Part shown: piece by piece, positions 53,037 through 61,611 of the stretch
Numbering within the stretch: position 1 is the first letter of the stretch
Layout of the letters: each line of letters opens with the position of its first letter
Assembly (NCBI RefSeq): GCF_001831495.1
Contig: NZ_CP017689.1
Location: 3,534,001 to 3,598,000 of the forward strand
DNA length: 64,000 nucleotides
DNA from: Thalassotalea crassostreae
GTDB taxonomy: Bacteria > Pseudomonadota > Gammaproteobacteria > Enterobacterales > Alteromonadaceae
Reading direction: 5' to 3'
Made by a program: the position numbers and the translations under genes
The notes under the pieces: generated by a model
Seen by the model: only the letters and a program-made list of their open reading frames with translations
Database searches by the model: none
Told to the model about the DNA's origin: nothing

Positions 53037-55124
53037 TTATAAGTTCACTGACTGCTCAGCCGAACAACTCCCACCACCTAGTTCACAGACTTGATATGTA
53101 TAAGTGCCACTTGCCATATTAGATGAAACATCCTTAAAGGTGCCATCATTTGCGGTAGTAGCAATCACACTTCCATTTCTTACTATCTCCACATTGTTGC
53201 CTAATGCATTACTCCAATTAAGTTGCACAGTTAAACGACCTTTCCTATTTAAGGAGGCTGACCAAATATCCATAGTAACTTCGTTACCAGTAGTCTCTGA
53301 TACAGCCACAACTTGACTTGAACTATCAGAGCTTCCTTCATTATCGGTTACAGTCAATTCAACAGTATAACTCCCTGGAGATGCATAGCTGTAGCTAGGG
53401 TTTTCAACATCCGAGTTATTACCATCACCAAAATCCCAATAGTGACTTTCAATATTACCATCGCTGTCAGAGCTTGTGCTCGTAAAGTTAGCCGTTAAAT
53501 TATTCGAACTTACGGTAAAGCTCGCAGTGGGCTGTTGATTTTGTGGAGGTGAAACATTGTTGACCGTTAATACAATATCATCAAATTCTACAGAGCCTTG
53601 TGTTGCATATAGATAATTATACAACTGCCAAACCCCTGCGCTTGCAGAAAATGTATGTGTATATTCTTGCCATTGTGTTGTTACATCTATACTAGTGACT
53701 TGATATGGGTATGGGCTACCATCTTCAGTTTTGTGGGTCCAAAGCTCTTGCCCTTGGAAGTGTGTTTCAAATTTTGCTTTTGCACCGGGTGATGTACCAC
53801 GTAATTTAGCAGTCAAAGTATAAGTTTCACCACCTTGTGTTGCTCCCGGTATTAAATCTCCTGTTGCATCAGTCGCCTGATGAACCCCTCGTGATTGATT
53901 ATCCGCAGAAAGACGCAGATAATAATTACCATCTGCAGCACCTGCAGGATCGTATACTCGCTCCACACCAGGATCGTCATAATAACGCCATCCGTAACCA
54001 CCAAATGGAGCAACATATTCAAAACTCCCGTTTGCCACATCTCCATTATTAGTAAAAGCATTTACAATTTCATTATTGCTTTGAATCGACCATAATGGAT
54101 TAAGTGAAGCTATATGCTGTGCTAACATATGTGCTTGCCCACTGTGATCCCACATCGAACCGTGAAATTGTTCCCACATCCAGGGGTATTTTAAAGCCGA
54201 TAAATTTCCACCAACTTCAGAGACTACTTCATGACTATAATTAGCTGGTTCATTTAAATCCCAGCCGTATGCATTCATTAATACGATATGAGGTGTGTTG
54301 CCATAAACCGAACGTAAGTCAGTAATAACATCTTTATATCTGTTTTTTATTTCTTCTTTACCAGCGCCAACGTCATTCGCACCAGCATTAACAACAATTA
54401 CATGAGGGTCAAATCCACTTCTATAATTAATATCTTGATTTATATAGTCTTCAGAAAAGATAAATGAGCGAACATCATTATCTCCACCCTGCCCTGATTT
54501 ATCAAGGGTAGCCCCTCCTACCGCTTGTAAATTCATTTCTGCATTTAACATTCGACTCGCCATGGCCGGATAGGCATAGTAACCACCTGAATCGCCCGAA
54601 TCTTGTTCACTGTAATTAGAAGTGCCATCCATATTCGAATCACCAAAAAACTCTATTCGAAGGTTTGGTCGAGCCGGAGGAGCAAGCAACGTTCCATCAA
54701 CATCGATACCATAAATAGTACTAGCTGACTTATAAGAATAAGTAGTCTCTTTAAACAACTCAATAGTGTGTTCACCTAGAGGCAAATTATTAGCAAGTGT
54801 ATAAGTAGCGCGGCCTGGATCCATATAAATTAAGTCATCACTAGGCACGCCATCGATTACTACCCTATACTGCTCTTTCCATTCAACACCATAAGGACTG
54901 CGTGTTCCTGCATCAATATCAACACTTGCACTAGTTCCGCTGAATCTAAATAAGAGTTTGGAACCATGCCAAGTAACTTTTGGTGCTGAAGGGTTATCAA
55001 AATTCCAGCGACCAGTATATTGAATATTTTCATCTGAGGGGTCTATAGATTGAGCACTACAGAGACTGCTTAGTCCGCAAAAAATAACAAAAGCAGCACT
55101 TTTCCGAAGTTTATTTATTTTCAT
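53037..55124 (-). CDS. Secreted GDSL/CE2-type esterase with CBM-like, PKD and C-terminal domains
   Basis: The 695-residue protein has a signal peptide (cleavage near CSAQ, residue 25), an N-terminal beta-sandwich as in CE2 esterases (FRFSGTSASVDID, YRVVIDGV), and an SGNH domain with EFFGDSNMDGTSNY, VNAGANDVG and WDHSGQAHMLA (catalytic His). A carbohydrate-binding-like segment (about 355-515), a PKD domain (about 525-605, WDFGDGNNS) and a short C-terminal Fn3-like segment follow. It probably deacetylates a polysaccharide outside the cell. It is the last gene before the right island edge and faces the opposite strand from the GH30/GH2 unit. Confidence 0.85.
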   Translation of the reverse strand: MKINKLRKSAAFVIFCGLSSLCSAQSIDPSDENIQYTGRWNFDNPSAPKVTWHGSKLLFRFSGTSASVDIDAGTRSPYGVEWKEQYRVVIDGVPSDDLIYMDPGRATYTLANNLPLGEHTIELFKETTYSYKSASTIYGIDVDGTLLAPPARPNLRIEFFGDSNMDGTSNYSEQDSGDSGGYYAYPAMASRMLNAEMNLQAVGGATLDKSGQGGDNDVRSFIFSEDYINQDINYRSGFDPHVIVVNAGANDVGAGKEEIKNRYKDVITDLRSVYGNTPHIVLMNAYGWDLNEPANYSHEVVSEVGGNLSALKYPWMWEQFHGSMWDHSGQAHMLAQHIASLNPLWSIQSNNEIVNAFTNNGDVANGSFEYVAPFGGYGWRYYDDPGVERVYDPAGAADGNYYLRLSADNQSRGVHQATDATGDLIPGATQGGETYTLTAKLRGTSPGAKAKFETHFQGQELWTHKTEDGSPYPYQVTSIDVTTQWQEYTHTFSASAGVWQLYNYLYATQGSVEFDDIVLTVNNVSPPQNQQPTASFTVSSNNLTANFTSTSSDSDGNIESHYWDFGDGNNSDVENPSYSYASPGSYTVELTVTDNEGSSDSSSQVVAVSETTGNEVTMDIWSASLNRKGRLTVQLNWSNALGNNVEIVRNGSVIATTANDGTFKDVSSNMASGTYTYQVCELGGGSCSAEQSVNL

Positions 55125-55410
55125 AATAAAGCCTTTATTCTTGTATTGATTATTTTTGCCATACAGCTAAATTTTGGCGAATGTAACATCCAAACCATAA
55201 TGGTTAAAATTTGAACACACGGATAGTCTACAAGAACTCTGATATGAAACAATTGACTATTACTCAAGTAAAGTTGAATTAAACTCACTACTGTAATTTC
55301 CGGAAATGATTATAAAACTAATCTCTTTAAGAACTTCTAAAGGTATAAGGATTATAATCAGGAAAGTTTATTCAATATTGGTAATTATAAGGTTTAGTTA
55401 GGCTAGAGAA

Positions 55411-55441
55411 GTCACTTTTCTGTCACTTTTCAGTCACAACC
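55411..55441 (+). repeat. Tandem 11-base direct repeats beside the attachment site, possible integrase arm sites
   Basis: Three consecutive units GTCACTTTTCT, GTCACTTTTCA and GTCACAACC (the last partial) start at 55411, 55422 and 55433. They end 51 bases before the tRNA-derived core. Short direct repeats near the core are typical arm-type binding sites of tyrosine recombinases. Confidence 0.5.
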
Positions 55442-55491
55442 ATAAATTGGCAACATAACCAATTGATTGATAAGTTGATTTTAATCTGTAA

Positions 55492-55544
55492 CGCGCCCCT
55501 CCGGAGGGCGAGGCCGCAGGTTCGACTCCTGCCGGGTGGGCCAT
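55492..55544 (+). repeat. Displaced 3' fragment of tRNA-Arg (attR-like)
   Basis: The 52 bases from the 5' side of the anticodon stem to the CCA end match 22,683-22,734 exactly, and the next T also matches. The 5' half of a tRNA is absent, so it cannot be a functional tRNA. It is the direct repeat that defines the right end of the island. Confidence 0.9.
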
Positions 55545-55636
55545 ATTCAATTTTACTTTCCGTTTAACTGTCAGAATTATTTACAACCCCAAACAAAGTA
55601 AACAATATTTCCTTTAAAAAACAACAATTTAAAAAC

Positions 55637-55652
55637 TGGCACATGCCTTGCA
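55637..55652 (+). promoter_or_regulatory. Sigma-54 (RpoN) promoter of the PEP-CTERM protein gene
   Basis: TGGCACATGCCTTGCA matches the -24/-12 consensus TGGCACRNNNNTTGCW at every specified position. It lies 54 bases before the ATG, with a 5' leader of about 43 bases and AAGGA at the ribosome site. PrsR, the sigma-54 activator encoded at 19,053-20,399, is the obvious candidate regulator. Confidence 0.88.
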
Positions 55653-55706
55653 TTACTACTTGCAAATTCAATAAATGTGATTGTTGAGAATTAAAAGGAT
55701 AAATTT

Positions 55707-56375
55707 ATGAATAAGTTTACAGTTAAAGGGTTTCTTTTCTCTTTAATATTTGGCCTAAGCTTTGTTGCAAATGCAACCTTGGTCAGTCTAGTCGAAAATG
55801 GTGACTTTGAAGATGTGGATGTTCAAGATGGCTCTTGGCAATGGTTTGCTGCAGGTGCAGTTGGCTGGTCTGGTGATAATGTTGAAATTTGGGATTCATT
55901 ATTTCCTGGTGTTGAAGCATTTAGCGGTGAACAACATGCTGAATTGAATGCTCATCCATACAATGGTACTCAATGGGTCTTAGAGCAAACACTTACAGGT
56001 TTAACTGACGGTGATATTTATGACTTCGGTTTTGCCTATAGAGCAAGAAGTAATACTAGTGAATCATTTCGATTTGAAATTATTGGTTCAGAAAGCAGCG
56101 TGAATTTATTACTGGATGATCACACTACAACACAGTGGGAACAAGTAAATAGCAGTTTTAAAGTTGTAGGAACTGAAGCGACAATTCGTTTTTCTTCTAT
56201 TCAACCAGGTTCTGGTACCGTTGGTAACTTGTTAGATGCTGTTTATGTAAACGCAAGTGAAGGTGGCAGTGGGACTTCACAACCAGTTCCTGAGCCGAGT
56301 ACATTATTAATATTCTCATTGGCTTTGATAGGGTTAAACTGGCGCCGTGTGTCAGCTAGCTTACAAAGAAAATAA
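55707..56375 (+). CDS. PEP-CTERM domain surface protein
   Basis: The 222-residue protein has a signal peptide (cleavage near ANA, about residue 23), a beta-rich ectodomain starting LVENGDFEDVD (as in DUF642/CBM-like modules, with EIWDSLFPGV and GEQHAELNAH), and a C-terminal sorting signal: VPEPST (about 194-199), a hydrophobic helix and the basic end NWRRVSASLQRK. Exosortase XrtA cuts such tails at the PEP motif. It has its own sigma-54 promoter and its own terminator, so it is a single-gene unit. It may bind the EPS or another glycan at the surface; the ligand is unknown. Confidence 0.93.
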   Translation: MNKFTVKGFLFSLIFGLSFVANATLVSLVENGDFEDVDVQDGSWQWFAAGAVGWSGDNVEIWDSLFPGVEAFSGEQHAELNAHPYNGTQWVLEQTLTGLTDGDIYDFGFAYRARSNTSESFRFEIIGSESSVNLLLDDHTTTQWEQVNSSFKVVGTEATIRFSSIQPGSGTVGNLLDAVYVNASEGGSGTSQPVPEPSTLLIFSLALIGLNWRRVSASLQRK

Positions 56376-56390
56376 ATTAGAATTGAACGG

Positions 56391-56420
56391 AAAAAGCCAG
56401 TGTTTTCACTGGCTTTTTTT
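56391..56420. terminator. Strong bidirectional rho-independent terminator
   Basis: AAAAAGCCAGTG and CACTGGCTTTTTTT form a perfect 12-bp stem with loop TTTT and flanking A and T runs, 15 bases after the PEP-CTERM gene stop. It can end transcripts from both sides. Confidence 0.92.
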
Positions 56421-56482
56421 ATGTCATTAGGAAAGTAACTAAATTAAACTGATTAATTTGGTTAATATCGACTATCGCAGGC

Positions 56483-57838
56483 TTAATCACGACTTTTATT
56501 GCGAACAAGAGCGACTAAAGCCAGCCATAACATATAAATTGCACCGCCACTGCTTTCGCTTTTTTCTTCATCTGTCGCAGTTTCTGGTTCCTGTTCTGGT
56601 TCCTGTTCTGGTTCCTGTTCTGGTTCAGATGGTACGTTAGAATGTGTTGCGATATCTGAATCAGTTGATTCGTTAAACGATCTATCTACTGCAACAACAT
56701 AATATTCATAATTGCTAACTAAGTCATCCATTTGATCAGTATAACGGTTTGAATAAACTTTACCGTTTATAAGTTCAAACGCTGCTCCGTCAATTGAACG
56801 ATATAACCGATAAAACTCTATAGAATCGCTATCGTCTATATTCCAAGACAGTTCTAATTTGTCTTCAACTAATTCAACCGCTACGCTTTCTGGTTTATTC
56901 GGTGCAGTAATATCTATTTCAGTTTTAAAATATTCGCTACCAACGGTAAATTCGCCACTATATACTTCATAACCTGCTCGAACTGATTTTATCCATAAGT
57001 CAGGTTCAGCTACTTTCCTTTTAGCAAGAGTGTCTTCTTCATTAGGCAAATCTAAAAAGTTTAAATAGTCTTTTGAGATATCAATAAACAACTTTAATGA
57101 ATGGTCGAGATAAGGGGCAACTTGGGTGTGGTCAATAGGAATAAATTTAATGTGAACTTTATTATCATTATCACCGCTATTTTGGAAAAACTTGTAACGC
57201 ACAGCCCATTGATATTCTGCGCCATCTACCGTTAATGAAAAAGGCTTTATTGTGCGATCTTCATTGCGAGCAAACCACCAATAAGACTTATTATCTGCTT
57301 TAACTTTATCGGATAAGTCCACTTGTTGGTAACTTTCAAGCTGTATGACCAAGTCAAAATCACGGTCGGCATCAACCGGTTCAAGGTTTTTTTCACCTGC
57401 GTCAAAAATAACGTTAATGGTTGCCCACCATTTGTCATTGCTGTCTCCGGCATTTTGTTGAAATGTTTTCCACTGCAATCGTAAACTGTGATTTAAATTT
57501 GCGATCTTAACGGGCATGCCAGTCAACGATGCACTGCCCGGAAGCCATTTTCCACCCGCTTTAACACCACCTACTGTGCCCTGCACATAGGCATCCATAC
57601 CTGAACCACCTGGGTCAATATAGTCTATGGTAAACGCGGATCCTAGCTCTTGCACTGCGTTTTCATCATAACTCATCACACTACCTTGATTATAAAGGTG
57701 ATTAGTTAATGAATAATGATCCGACTTAATAACTGTCGTTGATCTTGTGACTTCTTTCGCATGGCTCATGCTTAATGAACCACAAGCGACTAATGATAAA
57801 GCACATATCGATGTTGCTTTTATTGGGATAAATTTCAT
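56483..57838 (-). CDS. Secreted fibronectin-III protein with GlyGly-CTERM-like tail
   Basis: The 451-residue protein has a signal peptide (cleavage near SHAKE, about 27), a beta-rich N-terminal domain of about 260 residues (GSAFTIDYIDPGGSGMDAYVQ, WWATINVIFDAG), perhaps a GH12-like jelly roll or lectin, which I cannot assign, a fibronectin type III domain (about 285-380, LELSWNIDDSDSIEFYRLY), an E-P-E-Q repeat and a tail SSGGAIYMLWLALVALVRNKSRD. That tail is a GlyGly-CTERM-type signal. It is third in the leftward operon after transporter and GH10, 14 bases after the GH10 stop, so it probably acts on or binds the same glycan. Confidence 0.72.
   Translation of the reverse strand: MKFIPIKATSICALSLVACGSLSMSHAKEVTRSTTVIKSDHYSLTNHLYNQGSVMSYDENAVQELGSAFTIDYIDPGGSGMDAYVQGTVGGVKAGGKWLPGSASLTGMPVKIANLNHSLRLQWKTFQQNAGDSNDKWWATINVIFDAGEKNLEPVDADRDFDLVIQLESYQQVDLSDKVKADNKSYWWFARNEDRTIKPFSLTVDGAEYQWAVRYKFFQNSGDNDNKVHIKFIPIDHTQVAPYLDHSLKLFIDISKDYLNFLDLPNEEDTLAKRKVAEPDLWIKSVRAGYEVYSGEFTVGSEYFKTEIDITAPNKPESVAVELVEDKLELSWNIDDSDSIEFYRLYRSIDGAAFELINGKVYSNRYTDQMDDLVSNYEYYVVAVDRSFNESTDSDIATHSNVPSEPEQEPEQEPEQEPETATDEEKSESSGGAIYMLWLALVALVRNKSRD
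56584..56626 (-). repeat. 12-base tandem repeat coding E-P-E-Q
   Basis: About 3.6 copies of the 12-base unit CTGGTTCCTGTT encode the acidic-proline linker before the C-terminal sorting tail. Its length can change without shifting the reading frame, since the unit is a multiple of three. Confidence 0.8.
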
Positions 57839-57852
57839 AATTATAGTTTTAG

Positions 57853-59031
57853 CTACTTACTATTCTCTAACACTTTTTGAACTTCGTAATAAGCTTTTCT
57901 TGGTTGATAATGTTCATCCCAAAGGCCGGTTGTAATAGTGGTTTTATTGCGAAAATGCGGACCATCAGTGATGGTCCAAGCATTCCAAGATACAACACCC
58001 GTCTTTCTATTATTCAATAATATTTGTATAAGGTTGGCATACGACTGAGCAACAAGCTCTTCGTTATATGCTGCGTTTTTCTTCAGGTGAATATTGTTTT
58101 CGGTCACATGAAATTCAAAGTTATTGGCGTGAGACCATTTTATTAATTGGTCAAATGTTTCCAATTCTTTGCTTTTAGGGTCAGAAAACTTAACATACTC
58201 TTCCCTAAAATGGGCTTGCCAGCCAATTGCATCTACTCGCAATCCTAAGTAACGAAGATACATCACCAACTCTTTCATTAACGCGATAGATTCCGGTGTC
58301 GTCATGCGATGTTGGTTAATTACCATTTTTAAATTTGGCGCGTATTTATTAGCTTCAATAAACGAGCGTACAATGTATTTCGGCACACCAAGTTTATTTA
58401 GCAGTGGAAATTGTTTTGGTATATTGTCAGTGATGAAACCCATTTTAGTCCATGGATTTTCCCATTCAGTGACTCCAGGTTTAGGACCGAACCACGTCCC
58501 TTCTTCGGTAATTGTTTCATTAACGACGTCAAACCATTTAACGTGTGGTTCATTGTTATAACGAGCCGCTAAAGCTTGCATAAACTCAATTAAATTGGCT
58601 TCTAATTCTAACGCTGTTCTATCATCACTTTTTGCCCAACGAGATACTTGTGGACTGATTGGCCCATGGATACGAACTAACTGATTATTCTCTTTTGCGA
58701 TAGCAATCCAATTATCTGGCTTTTCCCAACGCCATTTGCCAGGAGCAGAATGGATGTGTGACTGCTTATAGATATTGGCAGGTGTTATATAACTAAATTC
58801 ACTATTAAGTAATTTTCCCTTTGGCCCAAATAATTCGTTATATTGAATGGTCGCGCCTATATAAAAATTCTCTGGGTACTTATCGGCGGCAATGTCTTTT
58901 AATCGTCTGCCATCGGGAGATTTTATTTCCACTTCATCAGTTGCACTACTAACGCCAATCTGCATGCAACTAAGCGCAAAACCAAGACACATTACAGACA
59001 AACTTTTTTTCATTGTTAAAGCTTTAATCAT
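57853..59031 (-). CDS. Secreted GH10-family glycoside hydrolase (divergent)
   Basis: The 392-residue protein starts at an ATG four bases after the transporter stop and has a signal peptide (cleavage near VSSA, about 30). GH10 features: acid/base E172 in WFDVVNETI, IGWQAHF, and nucleophile E311 in FEFHVTENNIH. But residues of the -1/-2 subsites differ from xylanases: TPENEMKW becomes TPANIYKQ and the RGHTLVWH stretch becomes VRIHGPISPQ. The fold and catalytic pair are kept, so activity is likely, though on a different or substituted sugar chain. It is second in the leftward operon under the LacI divergent region. Confidence 0.82.
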   Translation of the reverse strand: MIKALTMKKSLSVMCLGFALSCMQIGVSSATDEVEIKSPDGRRLKDIAADKYPENFYIGATIQYNELFGPKGKLLNSEFSYITPANIYKQSHIHSAPGKWRWEKPDNWIAIAKENNQLVRIHGPISPQVSRWAKSDDRTALELEANLIEFMQALAARYNNEPHVKWFDVVNETITEEGTWFGPKPGVTEWENPWTKMGFITDNIPKQFPLLNKLGVPKYIVRSFIEANKYAPNLKMVINQHRMTTPESIALMKELVMYLRYLGLRVDAIGWQAHFREEYVKFSDPKSKELETFDQLIKWSHANNFEFHVTENNIHLKKNAAYNEELVAQSYANLIQILLNNRKTGVVSWNAWTITDGPHFRNKTTITTGLWDEHYQPRKAYYEVQKVLENSK

Positions 59032-59035
59032 TGAA

Positions 59036-60331
59036 TTACCCGAGCCTTATGCTCGCTCCTTTCACGCCATAAAATACGATATATATATAACAAAATACTG
59101 GGACGATAAATGCTAACTGAATGCCAATAAGGTCAGCAAATACGCCTTGGATCATTGGTACTATAGCTCCTCCAGCGATGGCAAGGCACATAATACCCGA
59201 ACCTTTACTGGTGTTATTTCCCAAGTCTTTAATTCCCAAGGTAAATATTGTAGGGAACATAATTGAATTAAATAAGCCCACCGCTAAAATAGCCCACATA
59301 GCAATATGGCCTTGAGCAATAACTGCTGTTAATACAAGAGCAGCCGCCATCAATGCGTTAAAAGTTAAAATCTTACTAGCATCTATATAGCGCATAATCG
59401 CCGCACCAATAAACCGCCCAACCATGGCTCCCCCCCAATAATAGGCAACGTAGTTCGCAGCTTTTACTTCACTAAAGCCGACAATATTATCTTGAGCTAA
59501 GAAATTTATAATTAGACTGCCAATGGCAACTTCTGCACCAACATATAAAAATATGCCAGTCGCACCTAACAAAAGGTGTGGTGTTTTAAATAATGATAAT
59601 TTTTTTACTTCTTCGTTAGCGTTATCGCTAGTATCACTTCGATGTAAATTAGGCAGTTTTAGAGCGACAAAGATAAATGCTAAAACGAATAGAATAGCAG
59701 CAATGATTAAATAAGGATCCTTTACCGAATTTGCCTGCTGCGCTTTTATTGCAGTTTGCTCTACCACTGGCAGTTTGGCAATTTCTTCCACACCAAGCGC
59801 TACTGACGCCAAAATAAACGCACCTCCTATAAAAGGTGCAATTGTAGTACCTAGAGCATTAAATGCCTGCGTCAACGTTAATCGACTTGAGGCGGTTTTA
59901 ACTGGGCCAAGTAAGGTGACATATGGATTAGCCGAAACTTGTAAAAATGTTATACCAGAAGCGAGAATAAATAGCGCAAGTAAAAAAATAGAATATGACT
60001 GCGTTGTCGCCGCAGGATAAAAGGTTAGACAACCTATTCCTGCAATACATAAACCAGTGATTATCCCTGACTTATAACCTATTTTTTTTACAATATTTCC
60101 AGCAGGCACTGAAACGATAAAGTAGGCACTAAAAAAGCAAAACTGTACTAACATAGCCTGGGTATAATTCAGATCGAATACGTTTTTTAAATGCGGAATT
60201 AAGATGTCATTTAAACATGCCACTAGCCCCCACATAAAAAATAGCGACGTCAAAATAACTAACGTGAAGTTTGAACTTAGGCAAGCTTCATCATTATTAT
60301 CAACTTTGCTTTTTTTTAGCGAGGAGGACAT
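59036..60331 (-). CDS. FHS-family sugar:H+ symporter (FucP/GluP-like MFS)
   Basis: I start at the ATG at 60331, six bases after AAGG; the frame extends to 60361 but adds a poorer start. The 431-residue protein has 12 membrane helices and FHS features: LTSLFFMWGLVACLNDILIPH, ASGITFLQVSANPYVTLLGP, and TLTQAFNALGTTIAPFIGG. These transporters take up L-fucose, glucose, galactose or related sugars with protons (or sodium). It is the first gene of the leftward unit and so probably imports the monosaccharide or small oligosaccharide made by the GH10 enzyme. A poly-C tract (seven, 59430-59436) encodes W-G-G-A. Confidence 0.9.
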   Translation of the reverse strand: MSSSLKKSKVDNNDEACLSSNFTLVILTSLFFMWGLVACLNDILIPHLKNVFDLNYTQAMLVQFCFFSAYFIVSVPAGNIVKKIGYKSGIITGLCIAGIGCLTFYPAATTQSYSIFLLALFILASGITFLQVSANPYVTLLGPVKTASSRLTLTQAFNALGTTIAPFIGGAFILASVALGVEEIAKLPVVEQTAIKAQQANSVKDPYLIIAAILFVLAFIFVALKLPNLHRSDTSDNANEEVKKLSLFKTPHLLLGATGIFLYVGAEVAIGSLIINFLAQDNIVGFSEVKAANYVAYYWGGAMVGRFIGAAIMRYIDASKILTFNALMAAALVLTAVIAQGHIAMWAILAVGLFNSIMFPTIFTLGIKDLGNNTSKGSGIMCLAIAGGAIVPMIQGVFADLIGIQLAFIVPVFCYIYIVFYGVKGASIRLG

Positions 60332-60449
60332 AAACAACCTTATTTTCTGATTAACGGTCAATCAAAATAGAACTATTAATTTTAGAGGGTAGCACTATAA
60401 CGGAGTTTTTTCGTGTAAATCAATACAATTTTCTAATTTAGAACAATAA

Positions 60450-60479
60450 TTGACAACGTTATCTATTTTGATGCATATT
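60450..60479 (+). promoter_or_regulatory. Candidate LacI-type operator and lacI promoter
   Basis: TTGACA (60450-60455) with a TATT-like -10 near 60474-60479 could be the rightward promoter. Overlapping it, GACAACGTTATC (60452-60463) is an imperfect palindrome with a central CG, the usual LacI-family operator shape. It lies in the 218-base gap between the divergent transporter and regulator genes and could control both. No second copy was found. Confidence 0.4.
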
Positions 60480-60549
60480 GATGCTCAGTTGCTATAACTG
60501 AAGGTTTATTGACCCTAATTGCAATCATATAAAAATTATAAACATAGGA

Positions 60550-61611
60550 ATGCTAAAATTGAATAGCAAAATTACAATTCGGGATGTCGCAAGTTTAGCT
60601 AATGTATCGGTTAAGACTGTATCTCGAGTCTTAAATAACGAACCTAATGTTCGCATTGCTATGCAAGAGCGAGTAAATGCGGCGGTTAAGGAGTTAAATT
60701 TTAAGCCGAACCCGCAAGCTCGTGGTTTAAGAGGTAATAAATCTTTTATACTTACTTTGATTTATTCTAATCCAAATCCTGACTACATTTTAGAAGTGCA
60801 GAAAGGGATTTTAGATCAAGGTCATGAAGATGGTTATAACTTACAAATATTACCATGTGACCATACCAGCGAAAACCTGATTGAAATGGTAACCTCATTT
60901 TTAGAGGGGTCACCACAAGATGGTGTGATATTGACTTTACCATTAAGTGACAACCAACAAATCATTGAACTGCTTGAATCAAAAAATATTCCTTATACAA
61001 GAATTTCGCCTTTAAACAGCGAAAGTAATTCACCATTTGTCGGTAGCGATGACCAAAAAGCTGCGTATGATATGACCAGGCATTTGATTTCATTAGGTCA
61101 TACCGACATTGCCTTTATTAAAGGTCACCCTGATCATTCAGATACCCATAAACGCTTATTAGGTTATAAACAAGCTCTCAATGAATACGGGATTAATGCT
61201 AATGAACAGTTCATTAAGCAAGGTTATTTCACTTTTGAGTCTGGTGAGTACTGCGCACGACAACTGCTTTCTCAACCTATAAAACCGACCGCAATCTTTG
61301 CCAGTAATGATTGTATGGCCGCAGGCGTACTGAAGGTTTCTAAGCAATTAAACATTTCAGTACCAGCAATGCTGACAATTGCTGGATATGATGATACCTC
61401 GGTTTCTCAACAAGTATGGCCCGCAATTACAACAGTAAAACAACCGATTTATCAACTCGGTAAGCTTGCAACAAAGAAACTAATCAATAAAATCAAATCC
61501 CTAGATTATGAGAAATTGCCTTCGATACTCGAATGTGATTTAGTGTTAAGAGAATCTGCAAGTCCTTGTAGTGCAATACCAAGAAGAATATTAGCCCATG
61601 AAGTTATTTAG
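60550..61611 (+). CDS. LacI-family transcriptional regulator
   Basis: The 353-residue protein has an N-terminal LacI helix-turn-helix (TIRDVASLANVSVKTVSRVLN, residues 9-29) with the hinge NPQARGLRGNKS, then a periplasmic-binding-like effector domain (HTDIAFIKGHPDHSDTHKRLLGY, IFASNDCMAAGV, IAGYDDTSVSQQVWPAITTV). It likely represses the divergent transporter/GH10/fibronectin-III operon and perhaps its own downstream sulfatase/esterase genes, with a sugar as inducer. It overlaps the sulfatase start by 14 bases, so they are co-translated. The effector is unknown. Confidence 0.93.
   Translation: MLKLNSKITIRDVASLANVSVKTVSRVLNNEPNVRIAMQERVNAAVKELNFKPNPQARGLRGNKSFILTLIYSNPNPDYILEVQKGILDQGHEDGYNLQILPCDHTSENLIEMVTSFLEGSPQDGVILTLPLSDNQQIIELLESKNIPYTRISPLNSESNSPFVGSDDQKAAYDMTRHLISLGHTDIAFIKGHPDHSDTHKRLLGYKQALNEYGINANEQFIKQGYFTFESGEYCARQLLSQPIKPTAIFASNDCMAAGVLKVSKQLNISVPAMLTIAGYDDTSVSQQVWPAITTVKQPIYQLGKLATKKLINKIKSLDYEKLPSILECDLVLRESASPCSAIPRRILAHEVI

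Larger units (their letters stand above)
55125..55706. other. Intergenic region holding the right island boundary
   Basis: The 582 bases include, in order, the likely leftward promoter of the GDSL esterase, tandem 11-base repeats (55,411-55,441), the tRNA 3' fragment (55,492-55,544), a possible TTTAC...GTAAA inverted repeat (55,580-55,602) and the sigma-54 promoter (55,637-55,652). I see no gene and no integrase remnant. Confidence 0.6.

Noticed and set aside
55492..55544. A second tRNA-Arg gene
   Set aside because: Only the 3' 52 bases are present; acceptor 5' strand and D arm are missing, so no cloverleaf can form. It is an integration scar.
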